Below are positions 52,994 through 64,000 of a stretch of 64,000 nucleotides of DNA, in pieces; the stretch's first letter is position 1; the number at the start of each line of letters is the position of its first letter. Below the pieces are notes generated by a model that had not been told where the DNA came from, did no database searches, and was given only the letters and a program-made list of their open reading frames with translations. Origin of the DNA: Ecdyonurus torrentis (Eukaryota > Arthropoda > Insecta > Ephemeroptera > Heptageniidae); the NCBI GenBank assembly GCA_949318235.1, contig OX439127.1, positions 29,583,953 through 29,647,952 of the forward strand, in the 5' to 3' direction. The translations under genes were made by a program, and so were the position numbers.

Positions 52994-55302
52994 CATAATT
53001 TTGCGACAAACAAACAAAAACAAGAAACAAAAATAAAAAAATCATATGGTTCACCAATGGAGCACAATGAGGAGTACAAAACACAATTTTAAGTAATTTA
53101 AGGCATAAATCATTTTTCATTACCGATAACCTCTATTATAGCAATACACGTGGTGCTTATCGTGTGAATACGTGGGAAACGTGGAGACCTCAAAGGATAC
53201 CATTTAAAATAGCCGAGAGATATGATGGTCTGACTTTTGCGCTTATTATATGAATAGTTTTGACATATCACATTATAACGAACATCTACATTTTAATTGA
53301 CTTATTTCCTTCTATCTTGTTTTACTCCTTCAAGATAATAAGAATACATTCAACGGAATACTCACTATGTATATGTCCACCTATATAGCACTGAGTGATA
53401 CATTCCATGAGGGGGAGAACTTACAATGTGAGCGTTGAGTTAAAGGAAGTGGTAATATTTATAATAATAATAATAGTACACAAAAATCTTGAGATCATAT
53501 TTATAGTTTGAAATATTTTATTCAACCCGGAAAATGACATCATTTAATTAACCAAAACAATCACTCAGTCATACAACATCGGTACGTTAATATTTTATCA
53601 ATTATAGGATGCTATTGCTCTCTAGCTTTAATTTTACTGATAACAGTGATGTAAATTTCATAGACGTAACCTTGTTAAATGAGTCTGTAAATAGGACAAA
53701 TGAATCCCCATAAAGAATATAAGGAATACAAGTAATGCCATCTAATAGATATAGTTTACTTATTTAGAAGCTGCCTGACTAGAGTGATTATTATTTATTT
53801 ATAGTTATTTATTTTTTGAACTCTACAGTATATTAGATCCTAGAATAAAAATAAGTGAAAAGTTTGATATTTCTTTGTCGATACTTTTATCCCGATTAAC
53901 GCATAACGTGCATTTGATTAATTATTATCATTATATAAATATTTTTAGTTTGGTTTTTATTTATATCAGTTACTTGAATCAAAATAAGTGAAAAGTTTGT
54001 TATTTCTTTGTCGGAAGTGTTAGCCCGAATAGTAATATAACGCAAAACAAGAAGCGTTTTGATGTAAGATATTTCAAAATGCAATTATAAAAACAAGAAT
54101 CAATAATTCAGTGCACGCAGCTTGTCGCCATTATTACAATCGAATTATATTCGTGCTCTTTTTTTTTTTTTTTTTTTTTTTTTTCTTCTTCTGTTAATAT
54201 TTTTATTGATATTATATTCTCTGTGAAAGAAGCCTATAAATATGATAGATAAATTTCTGGGATCCAGTTTTGTAGAGTTTTTTTTTTTGGTATTAAAGCA
54301 TTTCTATACGATAATAAACGATATACTTGAAGCGAAAAATAGTTGGAAATTAGAAATGACAAACAAAAAGACCTGCATAATGTGTATTCTCTGTGAAATG
54401 TAAGATTCTTAACAAAAACTGCGAAGAGAAAGTTGGCTCGGTAATGAGTGCTTCTTCCTGACTATAAGTAACTGAAAATATTTTTCTAGTGCAAATTAAC
54501 ATTTTCTTTTTATTTATCTGTAATTTAAAATTTCTCTCTCCCTCTCTTTGATGATAACTCGTTATAAAATATTTACTTATAAATCTCTCTTATTTGAATT
54601 CTCTTCTATAGTACTGATAGGAAAATTAAAGTAAAAATTAATAATAATTAGCATTAATACCAGAAATAAATATTTAAGACCCTACGATACCTACAGTATG
54701 GACATGGACACATAAATTTTTATCGTTTTTATTTAATCACTACATTTTGAAGAAGTGTGCATACAATAATTAATAAAAGTTAAGTGTTACATTTAACTAA
54801 GTTTATTATTATTTCTAATACTGCTGGCAATGGTATCCTACAATTTATAATGGCTCTTTCAATATTATTTAGCATGCATACTTTTTAATTGAGAATTTTA
54901 GGTTCAGTTTACATATCCAACCATTTCATGGAAAGTTGAGCAATTGTGTCTGTAAGAGAGAGGCATATAATGTCCTTATTCTCTAAAAACTATACGCTGA
55001 ATGTTTATTTCAAATCTCGCCTTTGTCTTAATGTTGCAGTGTGTCGAGAGTGGCTGGTACACGAAGACGGTGCCTTGGCTTATCGTCTACAAAATGAAGA
55101 AAGTAAGTATTCATTACCTAATGCTTACGCATGCAGATTATACTGTGAAAGGAAAAGGATGAAAGCATCATCTTTCACTCATAAACACGTAAACTAAATT
55201 ATATCTTGGAGTCGAATGGCGTGTAAAATATTCCAGAGACTCGTCTGTTTTGTAGATTGTGAATTAGTTTTAGCTAAATATAAAAAAAAACTTGAAAGAA
55301 AT

Positions 55303-55350
<48 letters not shown>

Positions 55351-58300
55351 CTGACTTTCTCGTGTTTGCTTACAGTAAGCAAAAGTATAAAATTGATATA
55401 CGTTTGCAAGAAATCCAACTTTCTTGACACACTTATTCACAGAAACCTTGCATCTCATGTAGGGCAGACATAAAAAAATATAGAAGAAATCTGAGAACAA
55501 AAGGAGAGGGGGATAATCAGAGGTACGGGGCGAATAAGATGCACCTCCATTATATCTTAAAAAATAATGGTAATGTAATAAGAAAATTAAAGCTACTATA
55601 ATTTGTAATGTACTGCTAAACAAGATTACGCCTACTTTATTTCTCTAAAGCACGGTGCTTTTGCGCTCTAAGAAAATTAAATATAAAAATTATTTGAATT
55701 CTCATATCGTGTTACAATTCTTAACACACACAAAGACAATTCTGTTTTTCATTATGTGACCTCTTTTTAGTCAGAAAATTAAAGAAGCATATTTTAATAT
55801 TTATTAAACTAATCAAATATATATGATCCCCACTGATAAAAGTGTCAACTTCACAGACCTTGACAACAGTAGAATTGCAAATTTAACTGATATTTACTGA
55901 CCAATTTGAATTTATTTACCATTATTCAATAAGTTTCTACACGGCGACTATAATTTTTTTAAGTATATAGACTTAAACGAAAAAAGTAAAGGGCTGTTAG
56001 TATAATAGACTTGGTCACACTTTGAAGTAAAACTATGTTGACATAAAAATTTATCATTATACAAATGTTTCGGGAAATATTTTGCAATAAAAAAATTTCA
56101 GTGTGAAATAGCTTAATAACTGCAGAGAAAACGCGCTTATCCACCCTTGCAATATCTTTAATTTATAAGTATTTCCGTCTAAAGTAAGGAAATTATAGAG
56201 GCAAAGTACAATTTTTAATTAGGTTTACATTATATTTATTCGTGTCAAGAACAAAGAAAAGGAGAGAAACAAAAAGTATAGTGTAGTGAAGTAACTTGTA
56301 TGATGATATTCCGTACGTCTGTCAGTTAGATTTAAGTGTGGGAGCGTGAGATGTTCTCACGGCTACGTACGCTGCTCTTGCTGCGTGCATGCATACCATC
56401 CATTTACCTTGCCAAGTTATAAGGTTTATAGTTATGCGCTCGTGGTGCAACGTATACAACGCACGTGCACGAGACTAAAAATTTCTGCTTTGTAAAGGGC
56501 GAAAAATAATGTTTGTGGTTAAAGTGATCGTATATTAATATCATTATAGTGAGAAAAAAAACCTTCGTGAGTGTTTCGTCGTTCAGTTAAGCTTTAATTT
56601 TGCGCATTACTCAAGATTCAAGATCTTTGGTAATATTATATCTATTTTACGCATACCGGTATACAAATTTATATAACATAATAATTTCAATGAGGGTTCA
56701 GAATGCTTTGTCAAATCAGCGAACAAACTCCAAGCCACGGTTTGACGTCTATGGAAAATGCATTAGTGAAAATTCGCACCCAGCAGCAAACTCGTTTGTC
56801 AACGTATGCGACGTACAGTAATACTACGTCAGCTAAAGTAGCAGAAGCCTCGCGACAGCTGCGTAAAGTTCATTCTGAACTCCGTCGTTTGCACGTGGTG
56901 TTAACGAACCAGGTGCACACACTGAAGGTGGCAGTTCGAGAGCCACCACGCCAAACCGCGCCTCTAAATGTCCTCGTGTCAAGGTTGGAGCTCACTGTTC
57001 GCGCAGAAATTCGACGCCTCGCACATCTGCTCGCCAGGGTGCATGCGGATTTACGATCGCGAGCTTTGGCACATGGTATATTATAACTAGTAAACTTTGT
57101 ACCAACTTGCCAAAATATTTTATATGGCACGTGATCACAATGTTTAACTCTGTATTTGCAAGACGCGATTGCCCGATCTGCATGGAAAGAATTTAATTCA
57201 GCTAGCGTCAATCTTATTATTATTATTTGAGGTTTCTGTTACAATGAAACAACACACATAGCACGCATATTACGCGCAATTTTTTTTTCCAGGAATGTGA
57301 ATTGCAATTGAAGTATAAATTTTTGTAATGATGAGGAAAGTGAGAATTCTTGCAACTATAAAAATACGTTTGCATTATAGAATTAAATGCAAAATACACA
57401 CACACATAATATATATAATATTGCATAATATACAAGCAGCAGGAAACTGCATCATAAAAAATAAAAAAAATAAAAAATGCAAAGGTGGTTGTTCCAGTCA
57501 TCCAGTAATAAAATTATTTCATGAAATATTATATTTTTGTACTTTGCTTAGTTGATGCAATTTTTATGTATGCCCGCACATTCTTTTTTAAGCAATGATA
57601 ATCTTAGCAGCATTTTTAGAAAGGATAAGAATGCATTAACTCGTCATCATACAACCATAAATATCAAAAAGATAATATAACATGGATTTAGGTGGAGCAT
57701 GACTAGGACATATTAAATGACTTTTGTATGTAAATAGTAATATATTGCAATATGTCTTGAGTTCGTGGTATTCATTTCATAATACACGCCGATGTAAGCT
57801 TTGGGGTAGAGATATTTAAATTGCATTTACCTTTAATCATTTATCTTCTTGAGACAAATAAAACAGTTCACACGGACATTAGTATGTAAAAGTTACTATA
57901 ATGCTGTTCGTAAACTCTGTTCTCTGCCCCTAAAATGACGATCAACTTTGGTTATTCAAATGGCATGCGCATTTTTTGGTGCAAGAAAACAGGGTTTACG
58001 AACAACACTTATGCTACACACATATCCATGGACATTTCAAAAGTATCCTGAACATTATCTTTTTTTTTTTCTTTTTTTTTTTAATTTTATCAGTGTATTA
58101 TTTATATTTATTTATTATGTATGTGTGGTCAATAAATTATGCTTTTGATTATTATTAATGTTATATGTGTTTTATTTCAGTTGAGCATCACTACACCGGC
58201 AACAAGTTCCGCAATGCCCTGGTGCGTCAAGATATCCCTTGTGCAAAAGATGAACAACGTCGAGAGGAACAAGAGGCTGCCACAGTCCAGGCACTTTATG

Positions 58301-61300
58301 ATCAAATGATTCGTGAACAGTAAGTTGATTGCTTGTGCTACTGAAAAAATTACTAATAATAACAATTTATTTATTTATTATTATACTTTTCCCTATTACT
58401 TCCTTTTTCCTCAGAGAAGAGATTGATGCTCAAGTTGCCAAACAATTGGCAGACAAAATTGAGCGTGAAGAATTTGAAAAACGTGTTGCAGCTGAACAAA
58501 GAGATAAAGATATTGCTCGACAGATGCAGGTATTATTTGATTTAAAGTGCTCATTAATATTAAGTTGTATTATTTTAAATTTTATCCTTTTTATTCACAA
58601 CTTGGTTATGCAATTTTTGTTTTCCTATTAGGAACGTGAGCGACTGCGACTAGAACGTCTGCGTGAAGAGAGGGATCAGAGAGTTGGTGCAGCAATGTAC
58701 ATTGAGCCAGCTCCTGAACCTACAGCTGGGATTGCAGTTCGTCATAGAGATGAGCGTTACATGGGCAGAGCATCTGTTGAACCAGAAGGTGCCCATGCCA
58801 CTTATTATGAAGATGCACTTGCTCGTGACTTGAGGTACATACTATACTTTACTAGTCTCCCAGATTTTCTTTAACTTTTTTTATAATTGCATTACTTGCC
58901 TATTGTTATTTTACTTGATAATATATTTTACATGCCTAGTACATTATGCATTATTATTTTTTGTATTGCTAATGACATGCAGAGAAATTTAAATGGGCTG
59001 CATGTTTCTTGTGCAGCGAACAATAATAAAGGATATTGAGTGAAATTTTTAAGCCCATCAGCTGAATAATTTGCTTGATGTGCAGGCGCAGCAGCTTGGC
59101 TGAGGTTGGCAGTGTACACCACAAGCCAGCAGCAGCAGCAGCAGCTGCAGCTGCAACAGCAGGTCCATCCTCGGATCCTCTGTCAGATCTTTCAGACTTT
59201 TGCTTGCAACCAGACCCAAACATGTCTGAAGAGGAAGCTAGATTTTTCCAAGAGGAACAGGATGCTGTAAGTAGATTTTATCTTCTCCTCTACTTTCCAT
59301 TTGACCATGCTTGTGTGTGCATATGCCCAGCTTATATGATTGTGAATGTAACTGTTATGCTGGACGGGTGAGGCTCTTGGTCATGTGGTATATCACATCA
59401 TGACTAGAGTAACACTCGTCGAACATGATAGTTGATCAAAGCATCAGCAACACCTCTGCATTTATACTTGCCAGTGTTATATTACAATATCGTAGTCGCC
59501 TCTGATTTTTTTTTTTTTTTAACAATCATAATAATGTAATATTGTAATAATCATTACAAGGTTGATAACATTGCACATTGTCTTATTTGTTATAATGTGT
59601 ACTCACTATATGATCGGACAAGAAAATACTTTATACAGACCTTCTTTGTTCTGTTTTCAAAACCATTATTGTTTTTACGTTTTAATTGAAATTTTACCCA
59701 TTCAGGGCCAAGCATTGATATTTATAGCCTATTATATGCATGCAGTCTTTCATGCTATGATTTTTTTAATGATTTGTGAGTTGTGCATCCAAGCTATGAA
59801 GCTATTATGTAGTGCCATTTTAAATAACACTGAAATAATAATTCAAAAGAAATGTTTACAACTTATAAAATTTGTGTTTTTCTTACTTCTCTTGTGAACG
59901 ATGGCTTAATGGTGTTTGTAAACCCTGTTTTCTATGTTCCAGCAAAAAAAAAAAAAAAAATGCTCAGGGGAGGGGGGGGGGGGGGAGGAGGAACAGACCA
60001 CCTTAAATAATTATTTTGAATAAGATTTAAGATTCAATAGCTTTTCAAAATCATTTCAAATAATACTATTCAAAAAGAATTTGAAACCTTTCTTACTTTT
60101 TTTGTTGTTTCAATTCAAAAAGTTGCAATTACATATTTAGAGCCATACATACAGCATGGAAATGTGTTCAAATATTAATCAATCGTAAATAGAAATAGAA
60201 ATTAAAAACACGTGTAAATGTAATCAAAAGGTGGTAATTTTTTCAGCTATTTTGTCCTCTCTACTCCCTAATTTTCTTTCTATAACCTCTGCCCCCCCCC
60301 CCCCCCCCCCCATTTTTCTTGAAATGCAGGGAAAACTTACTTGGTTGCCAAATTTTCTGTTAACTTAAATTATAATTAATATATTTTTATGATGCTAAAA
60401 AATAATAGACGAATGGTATATGACAATTGGAACACATTAAATTAAAAAAAAAAAAAAAAAGAAATAATAATCTAAGGCAAAAATGTCTATAGCATTATCT
60501 ACACAAGATAATTGATCCCATGCCCCATAATCTATGCAAATGGAGCACTTGTAATGAACGTTTTTTTAAATGTGGTAATGTATTTGTGATAACAAATTTT
60601 TCTATAAGAAAGGCATTTAAAAATGTTTAAATGTATTTTACATAGTCTGTTCATTGCAAGTGGTCCTTTATAGAATTGTTGTGTTTTAATAATTTTTAAT
60701 TTAAAGTTCTTTAATTTCTCTATACATACTATTTTTCTATTATTTTTTAACATCATATATACTTGACTCAAAAAGCCTAAGCTACCTGCCGTTCGACCTT
60801 GTACGGTATCGCCCAGCCGCCCCCCTGTGAAATGCGCGCGAGAAAATGGGCAACTATGGTAAATCAGTCGAGGTTTTTGAGTCAAGTATATTTAACTGCG
60901 ATGTTTTTTCCTCATATATGTTATTAAAACAATTTTTTAAATTATATATATAGCTGATGTTGCTCCTCTACTGCAGGCAGTTGATGTGATCCATCAACCT
61001 CCTCTTTCATTGCCTATGTTACTTATGACTTGTGATTTTGGTCATACTCTAAAAATGCAACGTCATAAATTATTTGACCCAACATTTGAAGTTTTTAAAC
61101 AAATTCAGATAATTCAAATACCTACCTACTATGTCCATAAAATTAATGATAATGCAATGTTTGTGTAGTCCAGCTGTTATAAAATGCTTAAAATGTTGGT
61201 TAAAGCAATTTAATGTTTGTTTGTTTTTCCCCTAACTTTGCTGCTTGCTCAAATATTTTCAAGTATTGAGTTTTTCTCTCTCCAAATTTTGTACAAAAAA

Positions 61301-61930
61301 AAAAACAGAAGAGCAGGAGATGCAAAAATAGTCCTTAAGTAAAGGAAAAGAGAATAATTGTATTTTAATTCCTACTTTTTCAACGCATTTTAAACATTTT
61401 CCTAAGTACTAAAAAATACATAAAAATATAATTGCTTTGTAAATACAAAAGTTTCAAAATTATTGTACAGTTAAGTAAAAGAAATGTGAGACATTAGTAA
61501 AAACAGTTTGAATGTTTGAAATGTGCCTCGTATTTGTAAATTATTTGGGTGGACAGTGTTACAAATAAATATACACATATTCTGAAATGCTTTTTGAATG
61601 CTATTGAAATTGTTTGAAATTTTCAAAACCAATTACAAAATTTCATGGGGGAGTTTTGTAATAAACTTTTTTATTTATTTATTTATTTTATTTTTTTTTT
61701 AGGGAATTGTATTGGGAATGGGAATGTATTGTATTGTATTGGAAATGGGACCAAATGTGCAAGTTTTGCAAACACTATTAACTTTAACACATATTGCAAT
61801 TAAAATGTTTTGTTTGAGTAACAACTTTTATAGACTAGAACTTGCATGAACAGTAAAAAAATGAATTAATAAAGCTAATTATAATATAACTTCTTTTGCT
61901 GACATGTAAGGATCAATACTTAGGTAAGCC

Positions 61931-61970
<40 letters not shown>

Positions 61971-63451
61971 GCTCTAGAAATCATAGTAATGCAATGTCGA
62001 GAAGATAGGAGATATGAAATTATTGCTTTTTGTGCTGTACCTTTTTTTATATTTATTGTCATGGTGAATTTTTCCACACTCGGTAACAGTGATTTTATGT
62101 GTGAAAAGTAAAATGAAATATGCATTTCAGGAGCTGGCACGTCTACTACAAGAGCAGGAAGTAAAGAGACGTGGTGACTCCATGGTTGACAGGGATCGAG
62201 TTATGGCTGTTGAGGCTCAAGACCATGAGTTTGCACGTATGCTGCAGGACAAGGTGAATAATAAATTGACTTGCTGAAATGGTAGGACTATTTCCTGACA
62301 TGTAACTGATATTGTAGGAAAAAGCCAAGGCAAAACGCGCCAGAGAAAGAGCTCGTCAACGCGCATTACTGAAGAAACAGCAGCGTGAAGTTGATGGGAG
62401 AGATCAAGCTGAGAGAGGAGAGGAAGACGGTGAAGAGAGCATTTCTCCCACTAATACACCATCTGGGGACTGGCCAGAGCATACTCATTCCAGACCAGCA
62501 GAAATTGACATGAGAGTACAGCCTAAAGGTAACAATAGTGAACTTTAAGAAGAGAAGTATGTTGACAAATTTAGGCTTTCTGTACAACAAACGGTCTGAA
62601 TGATTTGCGCTATAACCAATCAAAAGCGTGGAAATTAGGGGAACCAATCAGACGGCACTACATAGCACTATGTAGCACAATCAGATTGCTTCCCCAAATT
62701 TCCATGCTTTTGATTGGTTGTAGCGCCACTTGTGAATGTAGGCAACCCTTTCAGACCCTTGTTGCACAGCATGTCTAAATTTGTGGGGACACGTTTCTCT
62801 CCTTGACATTCTCTAGGTAACAATAATGAAGTACAAATTTAGTTAATTTTTCTGATGACCTTGAGTTTGGGTAAATTTGTTCATGATACACCTGGTATAA
62901 CAACAGTGCTTCTTTTTCTGCAGGGACTGGTAAGCCACGATGTCCTGACCCTCCTAGTACCCTGACCAACATTGCTATGGTAATAGACCCAACATATGGC
63001 CAACGAGCAAATAGTGGTATGCAGCCACAGCAGCAAGTTCAGACTGTAGTAGATAGTAGCTTGCCGGCAGCAGAATCAGTTTCTGTTGCTGCAAGTCCAG
63101 CTATCTCTCTACCACCTCCAGGTACACTTATATTTTAATAGATTTGACATTTATTTAATTGCAGGTGTATTAGTTTTCCTTGCATCTCAAAAATTAATTG
63201 TACTATGTAAAACTATGGGAAGAAGTGTAAAATTATTAGTGTGCTCTTAAATTCTCTCTCTCTCTCTCTCGCTAAAATTATTATTGTTTCTTTTGAAATG
63301 TTGTCTTATTTCAGATTTTGATGAGGACGAACTGAATTCGATACCTCCTTACATGCCTATTCAAGGTCAGCGTAGGTCTGCCTCCCTCGAGAAGAAGGGA
63401 AAGAAACCAAAAGCTAAGAAGGAACCGAAGGATGGATGCAAACAACAATAA
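46988..63451 (+). CDS. CCDC50: CCDC50 (Ymer) homologue, ten coding exons
   Basis: Ten exons join in phase to 486 residues. The N-terminal CCDC50 domain begins LPRPGRVTEVCREWLVHED (residues 22-40) and continues EEIEHHYTGNKFRNALV, the family signature. Glu/Arg/Gln-rich coiled coil fills about 52-165. An Ala run is at 219-227. Ubiquitin-interacting (MIU-like) helices appear as DAELARLLQEQE (263-274) and DHEFARMLQDKE (295-306), with further similar helices at QVAKQLADK and ALARDL. The tail has PPPDFDEDELNSIPPYMPI and a Lys-rich end. In vertebrates CCDC50 is a cytosolic, tyrosine-phosphorylated adaptor that binds K63-linked ubiquitin chains and tempers receptor and NF-kB signalling; this is inferred here. 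The start may be 46988 or the in-frame ATG at 47009 (MTDAAEAS); a stop at 46964 closes the frame above both. Confidence 0.93.
47498..47647. mobile_element. hAT-like MITE (150 bp) with 8-bp target duplication
   Basis: Perfect direct repeats ATCTACAT at 47490-47497 and 47648-47655. The tips are CAGGGCTTAAAGTAA and TTACTTAAAGCCCTG. The interior repeats GAGCTC/GCTCCG words. A solo copy of the left tip lies at 51813 (CAGGGCTTAAAGTGG). Confidence 0.85.
47992..48142. mobile_element. Inverted-repeat element (151 bp)
   Basis: The tips are CCCAGTAAACCA and TGGTTTACTGGG. Inner TTGCAAGTACTT/AAGTACTTGCAA and CAAGAACGTCA/TGACATTCTTG also pair. Confidence 0.75.
48527..50402. mobile_element. Structure with ~170-200 bp terminal inverted repeats
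   Basis: The left arm 48527-48695 (AGGTATGGTATTGGTTCACC...) is inverted at 50187-50402. Blocks such as GGGTGAGCAATG and CTTGTTTGGGGC are conserved. Between the arms lie a nested element at 49287-49501 and a sequence shared with 34940-35100 (TTAGTCCCATAAGAGCCCAT). No transposase frame is seen. It may be one foldback or two opposed copies. Confidence 0.55.
49287..49501. mobile_element. Palindromic element nested in a larger one
   Basis: The tips are ATTGATGTTGTAGCGGAAAA and TTTTCCGCTACAACATCAAT. Sub-terminal ACACATATTTTC and TTTTGC/GCAAAA blocks pair. A related decayed copy spans about 48316-48525. Confidence 0.7.
51861..51886. repeat. Poly(G) run
   Basis: About 26 G's followed by GAGGGGG, next to the solo hAT tip at 51813. 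Confidence 0.9.
52918..52991. repeat. (TA)n microsatellite
   Basis: A TA run of about 74 bases. Confidence 0.95.
55040..55102 (+). CDS. CCDC50: CCDC50 coding exon 2
   Basis: Acceptor TTGCAG, donor GTAAGT. Encodes VCREWLVHEDGALAYRLQNEE. Phase 1 on both sides, so the exon could be skipped without a frameshift. Confidence 0.95.
56703..57075 (+). CDS. Possible alternative first exon of CCDC50
   Basis: An open frame starts at ATG 56703 and can end at a donor (CATG before GTATAT) after 57075, giving 124 codons plus one base. That phase equals the phase required by CCDC50 exon 3 at 58181, yielding ...RALAH then VEHHYTGN. Composition is much more balanced than the surrounding intron. The protein is helical-looking and Arg/Leu/Val-rich (SRQLRKVHSELRRLHVVL, RLELTVRAEIRRLAHLLARV), with a heptad-like rhythm. 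A higher-GC stretch at 56330-56470 could be its promoter. If read through, the frame stops at 57084-57086 as a 127-residue intronless protein. I recognise no family. Confidence 0.4.
57905..58004. mobile_element. Short palindromic element (~100 bp), family E
   Basis: The tips are TGTTCGTAAACTCTGTTCTC and GAAAACAGGGTTTACGAACA. The middle ATGACGATCAACTTTGG matches 42896-42997. Confidence 0.75.
58181..58319 (+). CDS. CCDC50: CCDC50 coding exon 3
   Basis: Acceptor TTTCAG, donor GTAAGT. Encodes IEHHYTGNKFRN through YDQMIRE, in the conserved N-terminal domain. Confidence 0.95.
58415..58529 (+). CDS. CCDC50: CCDC50 coding exon 4
   Basis: Acceptor CCTCAG, donor GTATTA. Encodes EEIDAQVAKQLADKIE through DIARQMQ, coiled coil. 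Confidence 0.93.
58632..58834 (+). CDS. CCDC50: CCDC50 coding exon 5
   Basis: Acceptor TATTAG, donor GTACAT. Starts ERERLRLERLREERDQ and ends YYEDALARDL plus two bases. Confidence 0.93.
59086..59266 (+). CDS. CCDC50: CCDC50 coding exon 6 (Ala run)
   Basis: Acceptor GTGCAG, donor GTAAGT. Contains RSSLAEVGSVHHKP, nine Ala encoded by a GCA/GCT run, then DPLSDLSDF and EEARFFQEEQDA. Confidence 0.93.
59267..62130 (+). other. CCDC50 intron 6 (2.9 kb)
   Basis: No exon is needed by phase. It contains poly(G)/(A) near 59943-59988, poly(C) at 60294-60311, a TA-flanked element at 60762-60886 and poly(T) at 61936-61964. Confidence 0.75.
60762..60886. mobile_element. TA-flanked 125-bp element
   Basis: The tips are CTTGACTCAAAAAGCCT and AGGTTTTTGAGTCAAG with TA on both sides. 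The GC-rich centre contains GCCCAGCCGCCCCCC and GCGCGCGAG. Confidence 0.75.
62131..62253 (+). CDS. CCDC50: CCDC50 coding exon 7 (MIU-like helices)
   Basis: Acceptor TTTCAG, donor GTGAAT. Encodes ELARLLQEQEVKRRGD through HEFARMLQDK. 123 bases and phase 0 at both ends, so it can be skipped in frame. Confidence 0.93.
62318..62528 (+). CDS. CCDC50: CCDC50 coding exon 8
   Basis: Acceptor TTGTAG, donor GTAACA. A basic segment (KAKAKRARERARQRALLKK), then an acidic stretch EEDGEES. Confidence 0.92.
62551..62800. mobile_element. Palindromic element in CCDC50 intron 8
   Basis: Inverted arms share ACAAATTTAG, GTCTGAA, ACCAATCAAAAGC and TGGAAATT. It fills most of the 395-base intron between exons 8 and 9. 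Confidence 0.75.
62924..63121 (+). CDS. CCDC50: CCDC50 coding exon 9
   Basis: Acceptor TCTGCAG, donor GTACAC. Encodes GTGKPRCPDPPSTLTNIAMV and a Gln/Val/Ser-rich linker ending in SLPPP. Confidence 0.92.
63315..63451 (+). CDS. CCDC50: CCDC50 coding exon 10
   Basis: Acceptor TTTCAG. Encodes DFDEDELNSIPPYMPIQGQ, RRSASLE and a Lys-rich end (KKGKKPKAKKEPK). TAA at 63449-63451. Confidence 0.93.
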
Positions 63452-63600
63452 TTTACTTCATAGTTTGGATTGTACAGGTCAGACTAGTTAATACCAATGT
63501 AAGAAATCAAGTTAGTTGTTATACTGTTGTACAGTGTAAACATGAGTGGAATTTTGGTCATTGGCTACATTTTTGAAGAAATTTAGCTGTTATTAGGATT

Positions 63601-63639
<39 letters not shown>

Positions 63640-64000
63640 TTTTTTTTTTTTTTTTTTTTTTTTATAGTAGAAGAATCTCAGGTTCAACGTGACGATATTT
63701 TACAGCTAGCCAAAGAGTTGAATGTTTGGATTTGCTATAACAGGCTGTTTTAATTAACTCCATAAAGTAATTAAACTTTGCTTTTACTTAGAGTTGCTTT
63801 ATGTATGAAACTAAATTAAATATAATAAGTGAGAATAAGACAAATATTTTTGGAATACTTATACGTATAAAAACAAATAACAAAACGTGTAATTTTAGCT
63901 ATTTAAAAACATCTACTGACTTAAGACTTACGTGAACTCATTCCATGCTTTACAAACAGCTGGACAGACTCTTTTAAGTGGGCATGCGATGGTTTTAACA
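63452..64000 (+). other. CCDC50 3' untranslated and downstream region
   Basis: Follows the stop codon. It has a long poly(T) tract (about 63607-63664, with one AA interruption). No AATAAA is obvious; ATTAAA at 63815-63820 is the best candidate signal. No other gene is seen to the window end. Confidence 0.5.

Larger units (their letters stand above)
47079..55039 (+). other. CCDC50 intron 1 (8.0 kb)
   Basis: No further coding exon seen. It contains two hAT-style or TIR elements, a 1.9-kb inverted-repeat structure, microsatellites and homopolymers (T at about 47176-47198, G at 51861-51886, T at about 54159-54184). A higher-GC block at 51460-51610 is open for 60 codons but has no recognisable content. 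Confidence 0.7.
55103..58180 (+). other. CCDC50 intron 2 (3.1 kb)
   Basis: Contains a (TA)n run at 55306-55346, a family E palindrome at 57905-58004, and the putative alternative promoter and exon at 56330-57075. Confidence 0.7.

Noticed and set aside
56870..57211. Minus-strand 113-codon frame
   Set aside because: Mirror of the plus-strand candidate exon; lower plausibility because no splice context fits a neighbouring gene.

Overview
The window is animal nuclear DNA and very probably arthropod, perhaps a crustacean or chelicerate. It is strongly AT-rich and has long introns with GT/AG sites. It is crowded with (TA)n, (CA)n and (GA)n microsatellites, homopolymer runs and short inverted-repeat transposons. 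The CCDC50 homologue has an N-terminus of the type I know from arthropods. The taxon is an inference; no rRNA or mitochondrial marker is present. Coordinates of spliced genes were worked out by hand from splice sites and reading phase.

Layout. 1-11.7 kb: intergenic or 5' region with many non-autonomous elements, including a nested ~3.5 kb composite (7.35-10.83 kb), and a possible non-coding first exon ending at 6309. 11,729-13,040 (+): a two-exon gene for a 341-residue proline-rich protein built on about a dozen Leu-Leu-x-x-Pro motifs, not recognised. 13.3-23.5 kb: tail-to-tail intergenic DNA with microsatellites, foldbacks and a 245-bp-arm palindrome. 23,717-40,490 (-): a complete four-exon ARL5, an ARF-like small GTPase, whose first intron is 10.6 kb. 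40.5-47.0 kb: head-to-head spacer with tandem 120-bp TA-flanked elements and a GC-rich promoter-like zone at 45.1-46.2 kb. 46,988-63,451 (+): a complete ten-exon CCDC50 homologue of 486 residues, plus a possible alternative promoter and first exon near 56.7 kb. 63.5-64 kb: its 3' region.

The two recognised genes are housekeeping-type and not an operon. ARL5 acts at the trans-Golgi and CCDC50 is a ubiquitin-binding coiled-coil adaptor; they share only a divergent upstream region. I see no rRNA, tRNA, CRISPR array or autonomous transposase.

The richest signal is the repeat landscape. There are four kinds of TTAA-flanked element (piggyBac-style target), several TA-flanked palindromic elements sitting in or beside TA/TG microsatellites, and two elements with 8-bp direct repeats (hAT-style). 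One hAT-like copy interrupts only one arm of an older palindrome, so the other arm preserves the empty site.
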